Source: Sphingopyxis panaciterrae
GTDB lineage: Bacteria; Pseudomonadota; Alphaproteobacteria; Sphingomonadales; Sphingomonadaceae
Reading direction: 5' to 3'
Assembly: GCF_011762125.1 (NCBI RefSeq)
Contig: NZ_JAASQN010000001.1
Location: 620,001-684,000, forward strand
Length of the DNA: 64,000 nt
Shown: in pieces, positions 6,949 to 16,428 of the stretch
Position numbering within the stretch: position 1 is the stretch's first letter
How the letters are laid out: the number at the start of each line of letters is the position of its first letter
Made by a program: the position numbers and the translations under genes
The notes under the pieces: generated by a model
Databases searched by the model: none
The model's input: the letters and a program-made list of their open reading frames with translations, nothing else
What the model was told of the DNA's origin: nothing

Positions 6949-8910
6949 ATGCGTTTTTTCAGATTCTGCAAGATGGTCGGCGCGGCTGCGCTGGCGATGC
7001 TGGCGGCCCCGGCGGTGTCGGGCCCGGTATCGCAGGCTCCGGCGGCAAAGGTAGCGGCGCCGCCGTTGGCGTGGCCGCTGGTCAAGGCCGATGTCGACGC
7101 GTGGCTCGACGGTTTCATGCCCTATGCGCTCGAGCGGGGCAGGGCGGCAGGCGCGGTTGTCGTCGTCGTCAAGGATGGCGCGATCCTGACCCAGCGCGGT
7201 TTCGGTTTCGCCGATGTCGCGAAGCGCCGCCCGGTCGACCCCGAAACGACGCTCTTCAAACAGGCGTCGGTTTCGAAAACGATCACCTGGACCGCGGTGA
7301 TGCAGATGGTCGAGGCAGGGAAGATCGATCTCGACAAGGACATCAACGCCTATCTCGATTTCAAGATTCCGCCCTTTGACGGCAAGCCGGTCACGATGCG
7401 GAACCTGATGACGCATACCGGGGGGTTCGACGAGGTGCAGCGCGGCCTCAACAGCTATGATATCAAGGATATTCCGTCGCTCGGCACCGCGGTAAAGCGG
7501 CAGGTTCCGCCGCGCATCTATGCGCCGGGGACGACGCCCGCCTATTCGAATTACGGCACGACGCTGGCCGCTTATATCGTCGAGCGCGTGTCGGGCATGC
7601 CGTTCAACGATTATGCCGAACAGCGCATCTTTGCGCCCGCCGGGATGACGCACTCGACCTTTCGCCAGCAATTGCCGGCACGGCTGGAGCCGTTGCTGGC
7701 GAACGGCTATCTGCTGGGATCGGGTAAGCCCGGCAAACCGGAACTGAACAGCTTCGCCCCCGCGGGCGGCCTGGCCGCGTCCGGCGCCGACCTGGGGCGC
7801 TTCATGATCGCGCACCTCGACAATGGCGGGGTATTGCTCAAGCCCGAGACCGCGCATCTGATGCACGACAGCATCACGAAAATGATCACGCCGCTCAACG
7901 GCATGGCGCTCGGTTTCTACGAACAGAATATCAACGGGCGGAAGGTGCTGTCGCACGCCGGCGATTCGATCGTCTTTCACAGCCAGTTGTGGATGTTCCC
8001 GGGCGAGAAGGTCGGCGTCTATATGTCGATGAATGCCGCGGGCGCTGAAAAGCTGTCGGCGGCGATCCGCAGCCATTTGTTCGAAGCCTTCGCCGATCGC
8101 TACTTTCCCGCGGTCCAGGCCGACGGGCGCGTCGATGCGGCGATCGCGCGCGACCATGCACGGATGATGGTCGGCACCTATAACAAGACCCGGCGGATCG
8201 AGACGAGCTTTCTGAAAGCGATGGAACTCACCGGGCAATATAAGATCGCGCTCGATGCCGACGGCGGCATCCTGTTCAAGGCGGCCCCGACGATTGGCGG
8301 CGCGAACCGCAAATGGGTCGAGATCGCTCCGTTCGTCTGGCGCGAAGCCGGCGGCAAGATGCGGCTGGCGGCGGAAGTGAAGGACGGCCGCGTCGTTCGT
8401 TTCGGAATCGATTCCTCGTCACCCTTCATGCTTTTCGATCCGGTCCCTTGGTACAGTTCGGCGGCCTGGCTCTCGCCCGCCTTGTTCGCCAGCCTTGCCG
8501 CGCTGACGCTGACGGCGCTGTTCTGGCCGGTCACCGCGCTGGTGCGGCATCATTATGGCGTCCGGCCGCAAAGGAGTGTCGCTGAATGGCGGGCCTATCG
8601 CCTGACGTGCCTGCTCGGCGCGCTGGCGGTGATCGTCCTCGTTGCCTGGTTGCTGTTCGCGAGCGCGCTGCTGTCCGACTTCTCGTCGATGAACGGCGAG
8701 CTCGACCCGGCGCTGATCGTGCTGCGCATCGCGACGCCGCTCATCCTCGGCGGGCTCGTGGTGAGCGCAATGTGGAACCTCGCGCTGGTCTGGAAGGGCG
8801 CGCCGGGAAAATTCGCGCGGTTGTGGAGCGTGGTGCTGCTGGCCAGCGCGGCGGTGCTGCTGTGGATCGCCACCGTCTTCCATCTGATCGGCATCGGCAC
8901 GGCTTTCTGA
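6949..8910 (+). CDS. Serine hydrolase (class C beta-lactamase/DD-peptidase fold) with C-terminal membrane domain, copy 1
   Basis: About 653 residues. Signal peptide at 1-25, then a penicillin-binding-fold hydrolase with the three active-site motifs: S107-V-S-K110, Y199-S-N201 and HAG (in VLSHAGDS). A soluble linker domain and about four C-terminal hydrophobic spans follow. Relatives include D-aminopeptidases, DD-carboxypeptidases and esterases. The long upstream frame from 6913 adds a non-signal leader; 6949 is chosen because it begins the signal peptide and follows a GAGGG box. Its neighbours (DUF1611, D-aminoacylase, epimerases, peptide transporter) suggest it cleaves D-residue-containing peptides at the periplasmic face. 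A paralogue lies at 16429. The substrate is inferred, not shown. Confidence 0.8.
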   Translation: MRFFRFCKMVGAAALAMLAAPAVSGPVSQAPAAKVAAPPLAWPLVKADVDAWLDGFMPYALERGRAAGAVVVVVKDGAILTQRGFGFADVAKRRPVDPETTLFKQASVSKTITWTAVMQMVEAGKIDLDKDINAYLDFKIPPFDGKPVTMRNLMTHTGGFDEVQRGLNSYDIKDIPSLGTAVKRQVPPRIYAPGTTPAYSNYGTTLAAYIVERVSGMPFNDYAEQRIFAPAGMTHSTFRQQLPARLEPLLANGYLLGSGKPGKPELNSFAPAGGLAASGADLGRFMIAHLDNGGVLLKPETAHLMHDSITKMITPLNGMALGFYEQNINGRKVLSHAGDSIVFHSQLWMFPGEKVGVYMSMNAAGAEKLSAAIRSHLFEAFADRYFPAVQADGRVDAAIARDHARMMVGTYNKTRRIETSFLKAMELTGQYKIALDADGGILFKAAPTIGGANRKWVEIAPFVWREAGGKMRLAAEVKDGRVVRFGIDSSSPFMLFDPVPWYSSAAWLSPALFASLAALTLTALFWPVTALVRHHYGVRPQRSVAEWRAYRLTCLLGALAVIVLVAWLLFASALLSDFSSMNGELDPALIVLRIATPLILGGLVVSAMWNLALVWKGAPGKFARLWSVVLLASAAVLLWIATVFHLIGIGTAF

Positions 8911-8950
8911 CCGGCCGGGTCATTTAGCGGCGCTCGACCGCAGAATTTTC

Positions 8951-8962
8951 TTGAAATTTCAA
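8951..8962. promoter_or_regulatory. Palindrome TTGAAATTTCAA, candidate operator
   Basis: A perfect 12-base palindrome about 90 bases before the DUF1611 gene, within an AT-rich patch (8941-8980). That patch also shares ATAGAAAATT with the TonB receptor promoter at about 23832. The arms match those of the element at 6871. It indicates a second promoter inside the hydrolase operon under the same control. Confidence 0.45.
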
Positions 8963-9056
8963 AAATAGAAAATTACTGACCTAATCAGGCTTCAAAGAGC
9001 ATAGGCAGGATTGTCGCTTTGATGCATGAGTTGTTGGTTCTTGCAAGGTGAAGTCC

Positions 9057-10103
9057 GTGAACATCGAATCCTCTTTCAAAGTCTCCACCGGATCGCTGAG
9101 CTTGCCGCAGCCCTATCTGCTGTTCCTCGGCGACACGACGCAGCGCGGCTATGCCAAAACCGCGCTCGGTCTGCGTGACTGGGCGCCCGAAAAATGCGTC
9201 GGCGAATATCGCTTGCCGGGCGCGACGGTCAGCGCGGGTCTCGAACAACTTACTCCTGCGCAGGCAGAGGCGCGGGGCGCGCAATCGCTGCTGATCGGCG
9301 TCGCGAACAGCGGCGGCGTGATTGCGGACGGCTGGGTTCCTTCGCTGTTCGAGGCGCTCGAAGCGGGGCTCGACATCGTCAGCGGCATGCATATGCGGCT
9401 GGCCGATATTCCCGGCCTCGCGGTCCGGGCGCAGGAGCTTGGCAGGCAGTTGATCGACGTTCGCGATCCGCCGCGCGGACTGCCGGTCGGGACCGGACGC
9501 AAGCGTTCGGGCATGCGGCTGCTCACCGTGGGAACCGACTGCGCGCTCGGCAAGAAATATACCGCGCTGGCCATCGCGCGCGCCTTTGCCGCACGCGGGG
9601 TCGATGCCGATTTCCGGGCGACCGGCCAGACCGGTATCATGATTGCGGGCGGCGGCGTGCCGATGGACGCGGTGGTTTCGGATTTCGAGGCGGGCGCTGC
9701 CGAACTGGTGAGCCCCGATGCGGCGCCCGGTCACTGGGACGTGGTCGAAGGGCAAGGGTCGCTGTTCCACCCCTCCTATGCCGCGGTGTCGCTGGGCCTG
9801 CTGCATGGGAGCCAGCCCGATGTCATCGTCGTCTGCCATGAACCCGGGCGCGAAGAGGTGATGGGCCGGCCAGGTTACAAGCTGCCGAGCATCGAGGAGA
9901 CGATCGAGCTCAACCTGCGTCTCGGCGCACGCACCAATCCGGCGATCCGCTGTGCCGGGGTGTCGTTCAACACCGCGCATATGGACGCCGATGAAGCGGC
10001 CGCGCTGATGGCGGCCGAAAGCGAGCGGCTGGGATTGCCGGTCGCCGACCCGATCCGCGGCGGCGAGGCGTTCGACCGCCTTATGGACAGCTGCCTCGCA
10101 TGA
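9057..10103 (+). CDS. dgcN: DUF1611 family protein, probable D-glutamate N-acetyltransferase (DgcN-like)
   Basis: About 348 residues of the DUF1611 family: an N-terminal Rossmann-like domain and a C-terminal P-loop NTPase-like domain with GTDCALGKKYTALA and ATGQTGIMI. Marine bacterial DgcN of this family acetylates D-glutamate, and the partner DgcA (enolase superfamily) racemises the product to N-acetyl-L-glutamate. Two DgcA-like genes lie downstream here (14006 and 18408). The start is a GTG: the one at 9057 has AAGG 8 bases upstream, while the GTG at 9048 overlaps that box. The stop overlaps the next gene by ATGA. Family is certain. The D-glutamate role follows from published relatives and context, and another D-amino acid is possible. 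Confidence 0.8.
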   Translation: MNIESSFKVSTGSLSLPQPYLLFLGDTTQRGYAKTALGLRDWAPEKCVGEYRLPGATVSAGLEQLTPAQAEARGAQSLLIGVANSGGVIADGWVPSLFEALEAGLDIVSGMHMRLADIPGLAVRAQELGRQLIDVRDPPRGLPVGTGRKRSGMRLLTVGTDCALGKKYTALAIARAFAARGVDADFRATGQTGIMIAGGGVPMDAVVSDFEAGAAELVSPDAAPGHWDVVEGQGSLFHPSYAAVSLGLLHGSQPDVIVVCHEPGREEVMGRPGYKLPSIEETIELNLRLGARTNPAIRCAGVSFNTAHMDADEAAALMAAESERLGLPVADPIRGGEAFDRLMDSCLA

Positions 10104-11263
10104 GCGCGGGCGCGGCCACGGCGTCAGGGGCGGGACCGTCGTGGTTCCAGCGCTTCCTGTTGCCGGGCTTTGCGTTCAAGGCCGTCGTGATCGGCGGCGG
10201 CTATGCAACGGGGCGCGAGCTGGCCGAATTCTTCCTGCCCAGCGGGCCGTGGGGCGGGCTGGCGGCGATGCTGCTGGCGATGCTGCTATGGAGCATCATC
10301 TGCGCCGCGACCTTCGCCTTTGCACGCAAGATCGGGGCGTTCGACTATCGCAGTTTTTTCGAAGGACTGCTTGGCCGGGCCTGGATTTTGTTCGAGGTCG
10401 GCTACGTCCTTCTCGTGACGCTGGTGCTGGCGGTGTTCGGCGCCGCGGCGGGCGAGATCGGCGCGTCGATATTCGGCTGGCCGCCGCTGGCCGGAACCGC
10501 GCTGCTCGCGGCCTCGATCGCGTTGTTTGTGACCTTTGGCAATGCGTCGGTCGAGGGATTGTTCAAATATGTCTCCTTCCTGCTCTACGGCGTCTACGCG
10601 CTGTTCATGGTCTTCGCGCTCAGCAGCTTCGGCGACGAGATTGCGGCGCGCTTTGCGGTGCCGGCGCCGTCGGACGGCTGGATCCTCGGCGGGCTGACCT
10701 ACACCGGATATAATGTCATCGGCGCGGTGGTGATCCTGCCGGTCATTCGCCATCTGACCAGCCAGCGCGACGCGGTGGTTTCGGGCCTGATCGCGGGGCC
10801 GCTCGCCATGGCGCCCGCCATCCTCTTCTTTGTGGCGATGATCGCTTTCTATCCCGGCATCATGAACGAGACGCTGCCGTCGGATTTCATGCTGCGGCAA
10901 CTCCAGATGCCGCTGTTCCACCTGTTGTTCCAGTTCATGATCTTTGCCGCGCTGCTCGAAAGCGGGGCCGGGTCGGTGCACGCGATCAACGAACGCGTCG
11001 ACGCGGCGCGCCGGGCAAGAGGCGGGGCGCCGCTCGGCAAAAAGGCGCGAGGGGCAATCGCCGCGGCGCTGCTGATCGGCTGCATGTTCCTTGCCGATCG
11101 CTTCGGGCTCGTGACGCTGATCGCCAGCGGATACCGCTTTCTTTCATGGGTTTTTCTGGCGGTTTATGTCGTGCCGCTGCTGACGGTCGGGCTGTTTCGC
11201 CTCGTCCGCAGCCAGAATATGGCCGAGGAGCTCCGGTCCGCCGTGCAGGGGAATGTCGAATGA
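10100..11263 (+). CDS. YkvI-type multi-span membrane protein, putative amino-acid transporter
   Basis: 387 residues with about ten hydrophobic spans. The opening segment (FKAVVIGGGYATGRELAEFF) has an unwound-helix look typical of the APC/LeuT transporter fold, and the whole resembles the uncharacterised YkvI family. Helix breaks at GGLTYTGYN also fit a sodium- or proton-coupled symporter. It is coupled to the DUF1611 gene before it (ATGA overlap) and to the hydrolase after it (ATGA overlap). It would sit in the inner membrane and probably imports or exports a product of the D-amino-acid pathway. The substrate is unknown. Confidence 0.7.
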   Translation: MSAGAATASGAGPSWFQRFLLPGFAFKAVVIGGGYATGRELAEFFLPSGPWGGLAAMLLAMLLWSIICAATFAFARKIGAFDYRSFFEGLLGRAWILFEVGYVLLVTLVLAVFGAAAGEIGASIFGWPPLAGTALLAASIALFVTFGNASVEGLFKYVSFLLYGVYALFMVFALSSFGDEIAARFAVPAPSDGWILGGLTYTGYNVIGAVVILPVIRHLTSQRDAVVSGLIAGPLAMAPAILFFVAMIAFYPGIMNETLPSDFMLRQLQMPLFHLLFQFMIFAALLESGAGSVHAINERVDAARRARGGAPLGKKARGAIAAALLIGCMFLADRFGLVTLIASGYRFLSWVFLAVYVVPLLTVGLFRLVRSQNMAEELRSAVQGNVE

Positions 11264-12324
11264 CGAAGGTGGCGGGCTGGGCGCGCTTCCGGCGCTGGCT
11301 GAAGCGCATATTTCTGGGCCTTCTTGCCCTCTTGATCCTGCTGGTCATCGTGGGCGCGATCTATGAGGCGCTGGGGCGCCGGAACGCGGCGGCCAACTAT
11401 CCGGCGCCCGGCAAGCTGGTCGATATCGGCGGGCGCAAAATGCACATCGATTGCCGCGGCACGGGATCGCCCACCGTCGTTTTCGAATCGGGACTGGGTA
11501 CCGGCGGTACTATCGACTGGACGCTGGTCCACGACCAGATCGCGCATTTTACCCGCGCCTGCGCCTATGACCGGGCGGGGATCATGTGGAGCGACCCCAA
11601 GGACACGCCGCAGCGCGCCGCCGCGGTCGCCGACGACCTGCATGCCCTGCTGAAGGGGGCCGGGATTTCGGACCAGCTCGTGCTCGTCGGCCATTCGATC
11701 GGCGGGCCTTATATACGGACCTATACCGGGCGTTATGGCGATCAGGTCGCGGGGCTGGTGATGGTCGATGCGTCGCATCCCGATCAGGTCGCGCGGCTGG
11801 GCAAGGTCGCCAATACCAATGCCCATCCCGGACAGGCGGCGTGGATCATGCACACCGCATCCGCGCTGGCGTGGACGGGCGCCGTGCGCCTGGCGATGGC
11901 CAATGCCGGGCAGGGCAAATTGCCGCGCGCCGCCGCGGCGCGAATGGCCGCTTATGCCAGCGCGTCGGTGAAAGGCGCGACCTCCGAACTCGACGGTTTC
12001 GACGCCACGATGGACGACGCGCGCGCGGTTCGCAGTTTCGGGAACCGGCCGCTGGTGGTGCTGACCGCGATGGCGCCCTTCAAGCCCGCCGAGCTCAAGG
12101 GGCTCGGCATCCGGGCCGAAGACGGGGCGCGGTTCAAGCAGGAATGGAAAGTGCTCCATGCCGAGCAGACCGCGCTTTCGACGCGCGGCCGCCAGCAGAT
12201 CGTGCCCGACGCGGGTCATTATATTCAGATCGACCGGCCCGACGTGGTGATCGACGCGGTCCGCGAGGTCGTTGGCGAAGTTCGCGCCGACCGGACATCG
12301 GCCGGCAAAGGGACCATCCGCTAG
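11260..12324 (+). CDS. Membrane-anchored alpha/beta hydrolase
   Basis: 354 residues. One N-terminal membrane anchor (about residues 18-38) is followed by an alpha/beta hydrolase fold. The nucleophile elbow is GHSIGG. A DASHPDQ strand end and a late DAGHYIQ give the probable catalytic Asp and His. The fold includes esterases, amidases and proline iminopeptidases. The ATG is taken at 11260, overlapping the upstream stop; the longer frame from 11146 would run back through the membrane-protein gene. Within this operon an aminopeptidase or amidase role is attractive, but the sequence does not settle the substrate. Confidence 0.75.
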   Translation: MTKVAGWARFRRWLKRIFLGLLALLILLVIVGAIYEALGRRNAAANYPAPGKLVDIGGRKMHIDCRGTGSPTVVFESGLGTGGTIDWTLVHDQIAHFTRACAYDRAGIMWSDPKDTPQRAAAVADDLHALLKGAGISDQLVLVGHSIGGPYIRTYTGRYGDQVAGLVMVDASHPDQVARLGKVANTNAHPGQAAWIMHTASALAWTGAVRLAMANAGQGKLPRAAAARMAAYASASVKGATSELDGFDATMDDARAVRSFGNRPLVVLTAMAPFKPAELKGLGIRAEDGARFKQEWKVLHAEQTALSTRGRQQIVPDAGHYIQIDRPDVVIDAVREVVGEVRADRTSAGKGTIR

Positions 12325-12368
12325 CCAGGAATGAAATGGCCGGCCGTGCGCGCCGGCAGGGAGATGAG

Positions 12369-14009
12369 ATGATGAAGCGTAAGATTTTCTTCGGTGCGGC
12401 GGCGATGCTGCCGCTGCTGCTCGCCGCCAACACCCCGGCGCCCGACTATGACATCGTCATTCGCGGCAGCCGCGTGCTCGACGGTGCCGGCAATCCCTGG
12501 GTCAGCGCCGATGTCGCGGTGAAGGATGGCCGGGTCGTCCGCGTCGGCCAGGTCGCCGGACGCGGGGCGAAGGAGATCGACGCGACGGGACGCTATGTGT
12601 CGCCGGGATTCATCGACATGATGGACCAGTCGGGCGGCGTGCTGCTTAAGAACGGCGCGGCCGAGAATAAGCTGCGCATGGGCGTGACGACGGTGATCGC
12701 GGGCGAAGGCGGCACGCCGGTGCCCGCCGCCGAGATCCCCTCCTATTTCGGCCGGCTGGAAAAGCAGGGCATTTCGATCAACTTCGGCAGCTATTATTCG
12801 GCGACGCAGGCGCGGGTGAAGGTGATGGGCGACGGCGCCGGATCGCCGACCGCGGCGCAGCTCGACGAAATGGGCCGCGAAGTCAAAATCGCGATGCAGA
12901 ACGGCGCCTTCGGCATCACCAGCGCGTTGATCTATCCGCCGAGCAGTTTCCAGACGACGTCGGACCTTGTCACCTTGGCGAAGGTCGCGGCGCAGTGCGA
13001 CGGTTTCTACGCGACGCATATGCGCGACGAGAGCGAAGGGCTGGTCCAGGCGATCGAGGAAGCGATCGAGATCGGCGAGAAGGGCGGGGTGAAGGTCGAG
13101 ATCTTCCACCTCAAAGCCGCCTATGCGCCGGGCTGGGGCAAGCTGATGCCGCAGGCGGTCGCGACGATCAACGCGGCGCGGGCGCGCGGGGTCGATGTCG
13201 CGGCGGACATGTATCCCTACACCGCGGGCGGCACCGGGCTGGAGATTATCGCGCCGAGCTGGGTGTGGGCCGACGGGGTCGAGAAGGGAATCGAGCGGCT
13301 GCGCGACCCGAAGGTGCGCGAGCGGATGAAGAAAGAGGTCGCGGCGGGGTCGATGCCCGGCTGGTCGAACCTCGTCCATGCGTCGGGCGGTTTCGGCAAC
13401 GTTCGCCTCGCCAATGGTTTCAGCGAGAAATACAAGCCCTATCACGGCAAGAGCCTGGCCGAGATCGGCGCGGCGCTGAACCGCGATCCCGCCGACGTCG
13501 CGTGGGACATCTTGCTCGAAGGCCTGCCCAACCGCTCGGTCGCGCTCTATTTCATGATGAGCGAGCCGGATATCGAGACGGCGCTGAAACAGCCGTGGAC
13601 CAGCATCGGCAGCGATGCGGCGGCGTCGGAGAAATTCGGCGAGATGGACGCGCTCGGCCTGCCGCACCCGCGCGCCTATGGCACTTTTCCGCGCATCATC
13701 GCCGAATATGTGAAGCGCCGTCATGTGCTGTCGCTGGAGGAAGCGGTGCGCAAGATGACCGGCTGGCCGGCGCAGCGCATGGGGCTGTCCGACCGCGGGC
13801 TGATCCGTGACGGAATGCGCGCCGATATCGTCGTCTTTGACCTCGACAAGCTCGACGATGTCGCGAGCTGGGAGAAACCGACGGCGTCGCCGACGGGGAT
13901 CGAAACCGTGATCGTCAATGGCGTCGTCACGCTGGCGGACGGCAAGCACAGCGGCGCCAGGGCGGGTACGGTGCTGCGCCACGGCTGCGCGGGAGCCGCC
14001 AAGCCATGA
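12369..14009 (+). CDS. N-acyl-D-amino-acid deacylase family amidohydrolase, secreted, lacking the first HxH
   Basis: 546 residues with a signal peptide and the composite amidohydrolase architecture of D-aminoacylases. The later metal and catalytic positions are present: YATHMRDE, the His of IFHLKAA, and the Asp of IGSDAA. The usual HxH after PGFID is replaced by MMDQSG. A subgroup of this family carries a similar substitution, so it may still be active with a single-metal site. The ATG is chosen after an AGGGAG box (12358-12363); the next in-frame ATG at 12372 is equally possible. It overlaps the enolase downstream by ATGA. The expected reaction is release of D-amino acids from N-acyl or dipeptide substrates in the periplasm. 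Confidence 0.8.
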   Translation: MMKRKIFFGAAAMLPLLLAANTPAPDYDIVIRGSRVLDGAGNPWVSADVAVKDGRVVRVGQVAGRGAKEIDATGRYVSPGFIDMMDQSGGVLLKNGAAENKLRMGVTTVIAGEGGTPVPAAEIPSYFGRLEKQGISINFGSYYSATQARVKVMGDGAGSPTAAQLDEMGREVKIAMQNGAFGITSALIYPPSSFQTTSDLVTLAKVAAQCDGFYATHMRDESEGLVQAIEEAIEIGEKGGVKVEIFHLKAAYAPGWGKLMPQAVATINAARARGVDVAADMYPYTAGGTGLEIIAPSWVWADGVEKGIERLRDPKVRERMKKEVAAGSMPGWSNLVHASGGFGNVRLANGFSEKYKPYHGKSLAEIGAALNRDPADVAWDILLEGLPNRSVALYFMMSEPDIETALKQPWTSIGSDAAASEKFGEMDALGLPHPRAYGTFPRIIAEYVKRRHVLSLEEAVRKMTGWPAQRMGLSDRGLIRDGMRADIVVFDLDKLDDVASWEKPTASPTGIETVIVNGVVTLADGKHSGARAGTVLRHGCAGAAKP

Positions 14010-15004
14010 CCGCGGCGCTGACGCTGGATTATAAGGTGGAAAGCTTCGCACTCGCGAAGCCGTTCCGCATTTCCGGCCATGTCTTCACCGACTCGCCGGT
14101 CGTCGTCGTTACCGTTTCGGACGGCATCCATGAGGGCCGCGGCGAGGCGGCGGGGGTCTATTATCTGAACGACGATGTCGCGGCGATGACCGTTGCCATC
14201 GACGGCGTGCGCGATGCGGTCGCCGGCGGCATGACGCGCGATGCCTTGCAGCGGCTGCTGCCCGCGGGCGGCGCCCGCAACGCGATCGATTGCGCGCTGT
14301 GGGAACTCGAAGCGCGGCAAAGCGGTACCCCGGTGCACGCCTTGGCGGGCCTGCCCGAACCCCGCCCGCTGCGCACCACCTTCACGCTTGGCGCCGACGA
14401 TCCCGATGTGATGGCGGCGGGCGCGCGCGACTATGCGCAGGCGCGCGCGCTGAAGCTGAAACTGACCGGCGATCTCGACATGGACATCGCACGCGTCGAT
14501 GCGGTTCGCGCGGCGCGGCCCGACTGCTGGATCGGCGTCGATGCCAATCAGGGATTTGCGATCGGCGACCTCGATGCGCTGATCACCGCGCTCGCCGCCG
14601 CCGATGTGAAGCTGCTCGAACAGCCGCTGGCGCGCGGGCGCGAGGCCGATCTCGACGGCTACCAAAGCCCGATTCCGATCGCCGCCGACGAAAGCGTGTT
14701 GACCCTCGCCGATGTCGATGGGCTCGCGGGGCGCTTCGACGTCGTCAACATCAAGCTCGATAAATGCGGCGGGCTGACCGAGGGGCTGGCGATGGCGCGC
14801 CGGGCGCGCGAACTCGGCCTTGGCGTCATGGTCGGCAATATGGTCAGCAGCAGCCTCGCCATGGCGCCCGCCTTCATCGTCGGCCAGCTTTGCGACATCG
14901 TCGATCTCGACGGCCCGATCTTCCTCGCCGCCGACCGCACGCCCGCGATCGAATATCGCCGCGGCGATGCCTGGTGCGGCGAGGCGATCTGGGGACGCGG
15001 ATAA
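14006..15004 (+). CDS. Enolase-superfamily dipeptide epimerase / N-acetyl-D-glutamate racemase-like protein, copy 1
   Basis: 332 residues of the muconate-lactonising subgroup of the enolase superfamily. Signature residues appear in order: KLKLTG (general base Lys pair, about residue 150), DANQG (metal Asp), EQPL (metal Glu), DES (metal Asp) and NIKLDKCGG (second catalytic Lys). An N-terminal capping domain covers about residues 1-120. Enzymes of this type interconvert L,D and L,L dipeptides (Ala-Glu epimerases), and DgcA members racemise N-acetyl-D-glutamate. The DUF1611 gene in the same operon favours the DgcA role for one of the two copies. It is coupled to the upstream deacylase by ATGA. 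No signal peptide, so cytoplasmic. Confidence 0.8.
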   Translation: MTAALTLDYKVESFALAKPFRISGHVFTDSPVVVVTVSDGIHEGRGEAAGVYYLNDDVAAMTVAIDGVRDAVAGGMTRDALQRLLPAGGARNAIDCALWELEARQSGTPVHALAGLPEPRPLRTTFTLGADDPDVMAAGARDYAQARALKLKLTGDLDMDIARVDAVRAARPDCWIGVDANQGFAIGDLDALITALAAADVKLLEQPLARGREADLDGYQSPIPIAADESVLTLADVDGLAGRFDVVNIKLDKCGGLTEGLAMARRARELGLGVMVGNMVSSSLAMAPAFIVGQLCDIVDLDGPIFLAADRTPAIEYRRGDAWCGEAIWGRG

Positions 15005-15049
15005 ACGCACGGAAAAAACCCAAAGAAAAACAGGGGAGAGAAGGACATC

Positions 15050-16333
15050 ATGAAGAAGATCATGCTTGCGGCGATGGCGTCGGCCATGCTGGCCTTGCCG
15101 GCGGCGGCCGAGCAGGCGGCAACCTATATTCATGCCGGGCGGCTGCTCGCCGATCCGGCCAGTGGCCGGGTCGAGACGAACAAGACGATCGTCGTCGAGG
15201 GCGGCAAGGTCAGCGCCATTCGCGACGGTTTCGTCGGCGAGGGCGCTGTCGTCGACCTGCGCGATGCGTTCGTCATGCCGGGCTTTATCGACAGCCATGT
15301 CCACCTGACCTTTGAATCGGGCCCGACGAGCCGGCTCGATGCGGTGACCAAGTCGGCGACCGATCAGGCGTTCGACGGCGTCGTCTTCGCCAAGCGCACG
15401 GTGCGTGCGGGGTTCACGACGGTGGTCGACCTGGGGTCGGAGACCGAGGCGATCAACGGACTGCGCGATGCGATCGCGACCGGCAAGGTGGTCGGACCGC
15501 GCATCATCGCCGCGGGCGGGGTCGCGGCGCACGGCGGGCATGGCGATATCCACGGCTATCGCCAGGAAATCCTCGACCTGTTCCGTGCCAAGACATTGTG
15601 CTCGGGCGCCGACGATTGCGCGCGCGCGGTGCGGCTGGCGGTGCAGCAGGGCGCCGACATCATCAAGACCGCGTCGACCGGCGGGGTGATGTCGAACACC
15701 GCCGCAGGTCTGGGCCAGCAGATGAGCGACGCCGAACTGGTCGCGATCGTCGAGACCGCGCACCGGCTGGGCCGCAAGGTCGCGGCGCATGCGCATGGCA
15801 CCGACGGGGTCAACGCCGCGCTGCGCGCCGGCGTCGATTCGGTCGAGCATGGCACCTATATCGATCCCGAATCGATCCGCCTGTTCAAGGCGAAGGGCAG
15901 CTACCTCGTCCCGACATTGCTCGCTGGTCATACGGTGTCGGAGCAGGCCGAGACCGCCGACTGGATGCCCGATGCGGTCCGCGCCAAGGCGCGCACCGTC
16001 GGGCCGCTGATGGTCGACGCGCTGCGGCGGGCGCATGAGGGCGGCGTCAAAATCGCCTTCGGCACCGATTCCGCGGTGTCGAAGCATGGCGAGAATGCCC
16101 GCGAATTCGCGCTGATGGTCGAAGCCGGGCTGACCCCGCTCGACACGATCCGCGCCGCGACCGTCTGGGCCGCGACGCATGTCGGGCTGGAAAACGAGAT
16201 CGGGACGCTCGGCACCGGCAAGGCGGCCGACATCGTCGCGGTCAGGGCCGATCCGCTGACCGATGTCCGCGCGCTCGAGACCATGGCGTTCGTGATGAAG
16301 GGCGGCGCCGTCGTCCGGGCTGCCGACGAATAA
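15050..16333 (+). CDS. Secreted metal-dependent amidohydrolase, Xaa-Pro dipeptidase-like
   Basis: 427 residues with a signal peptide (about 1-20, ending PAAAEQ). All the metal and catalytic motifs of the imidazolonepropionase/prolidase-like amidohydrolases are there: HVH in the SHVHLTF segment, a carboxylated-Lys candidate in IIKTAS, HAHG, VEHG and FGTDSAV. Characterised relatives from Caulobacter and environmental samples cleave L-Xaa-L-Pro or Xaa-Arg/Lys dipeptides. An AGAAGG box precedes the ATG. It sits between the first epimerase and the second serine hydrolase in a single operon, so a dipeptidase role in peptide breakdown fits. The exact peptide preference cannot be read from the sequence. 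Confidence 0.8.
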   Translation: MKKIMLAAMASAMLALPAAAEQAATYIHAGRLLADPASGRVETNKTIVVEGGKVSAIRDGFVGEGAVVDLRDAFVMPGFIDSHVHLTFESGPTSRLDAVTKSATDQAFDGVVFAKRTVRAGFTTVVDLGSETEAINGLRDAIATGKVVGPRIIAAGGVAAHGGHGDIHGYRQEILDLFRAKTLCSGADDCARAVRLAVQQGADIIKTASTGGVMSNTAAGLGQQMSDAELVAIVETAHRLGRKVAAHAHGTDGVNAALRAGVDSVEHGTYIDPESIRLFKAKGSYLVPTLLAGHTVSEQAETADWMPDAVRAKARTVGPLMVDALRRAHEGGVKIAFGTDSAVSKHGENAREFALMVEAGLTPLDTIRAATVWAATHVGLENEIGTLGTGKAADIVAVRADPLTDVRALETMAFVMKGGAVVRAADE

Positions 16334-16428
16334 TCCATCCGCCCGGTGCGCCCCAACCGGGCCGCCGGGCACAATATTTGGGTCGGGTGCGACAGGGCGG
16401 CCCGAAGAGACGAGCCGGGAGATAATCT

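Noticed and set aside
13721..16372. 883-residue minus-strand frame across the enolase and amidohydrolase genes
   Set aside because: Composition is low-complexity Arg/Asp/Gly and it runs antisense to two genes with complete catalytic motifs.
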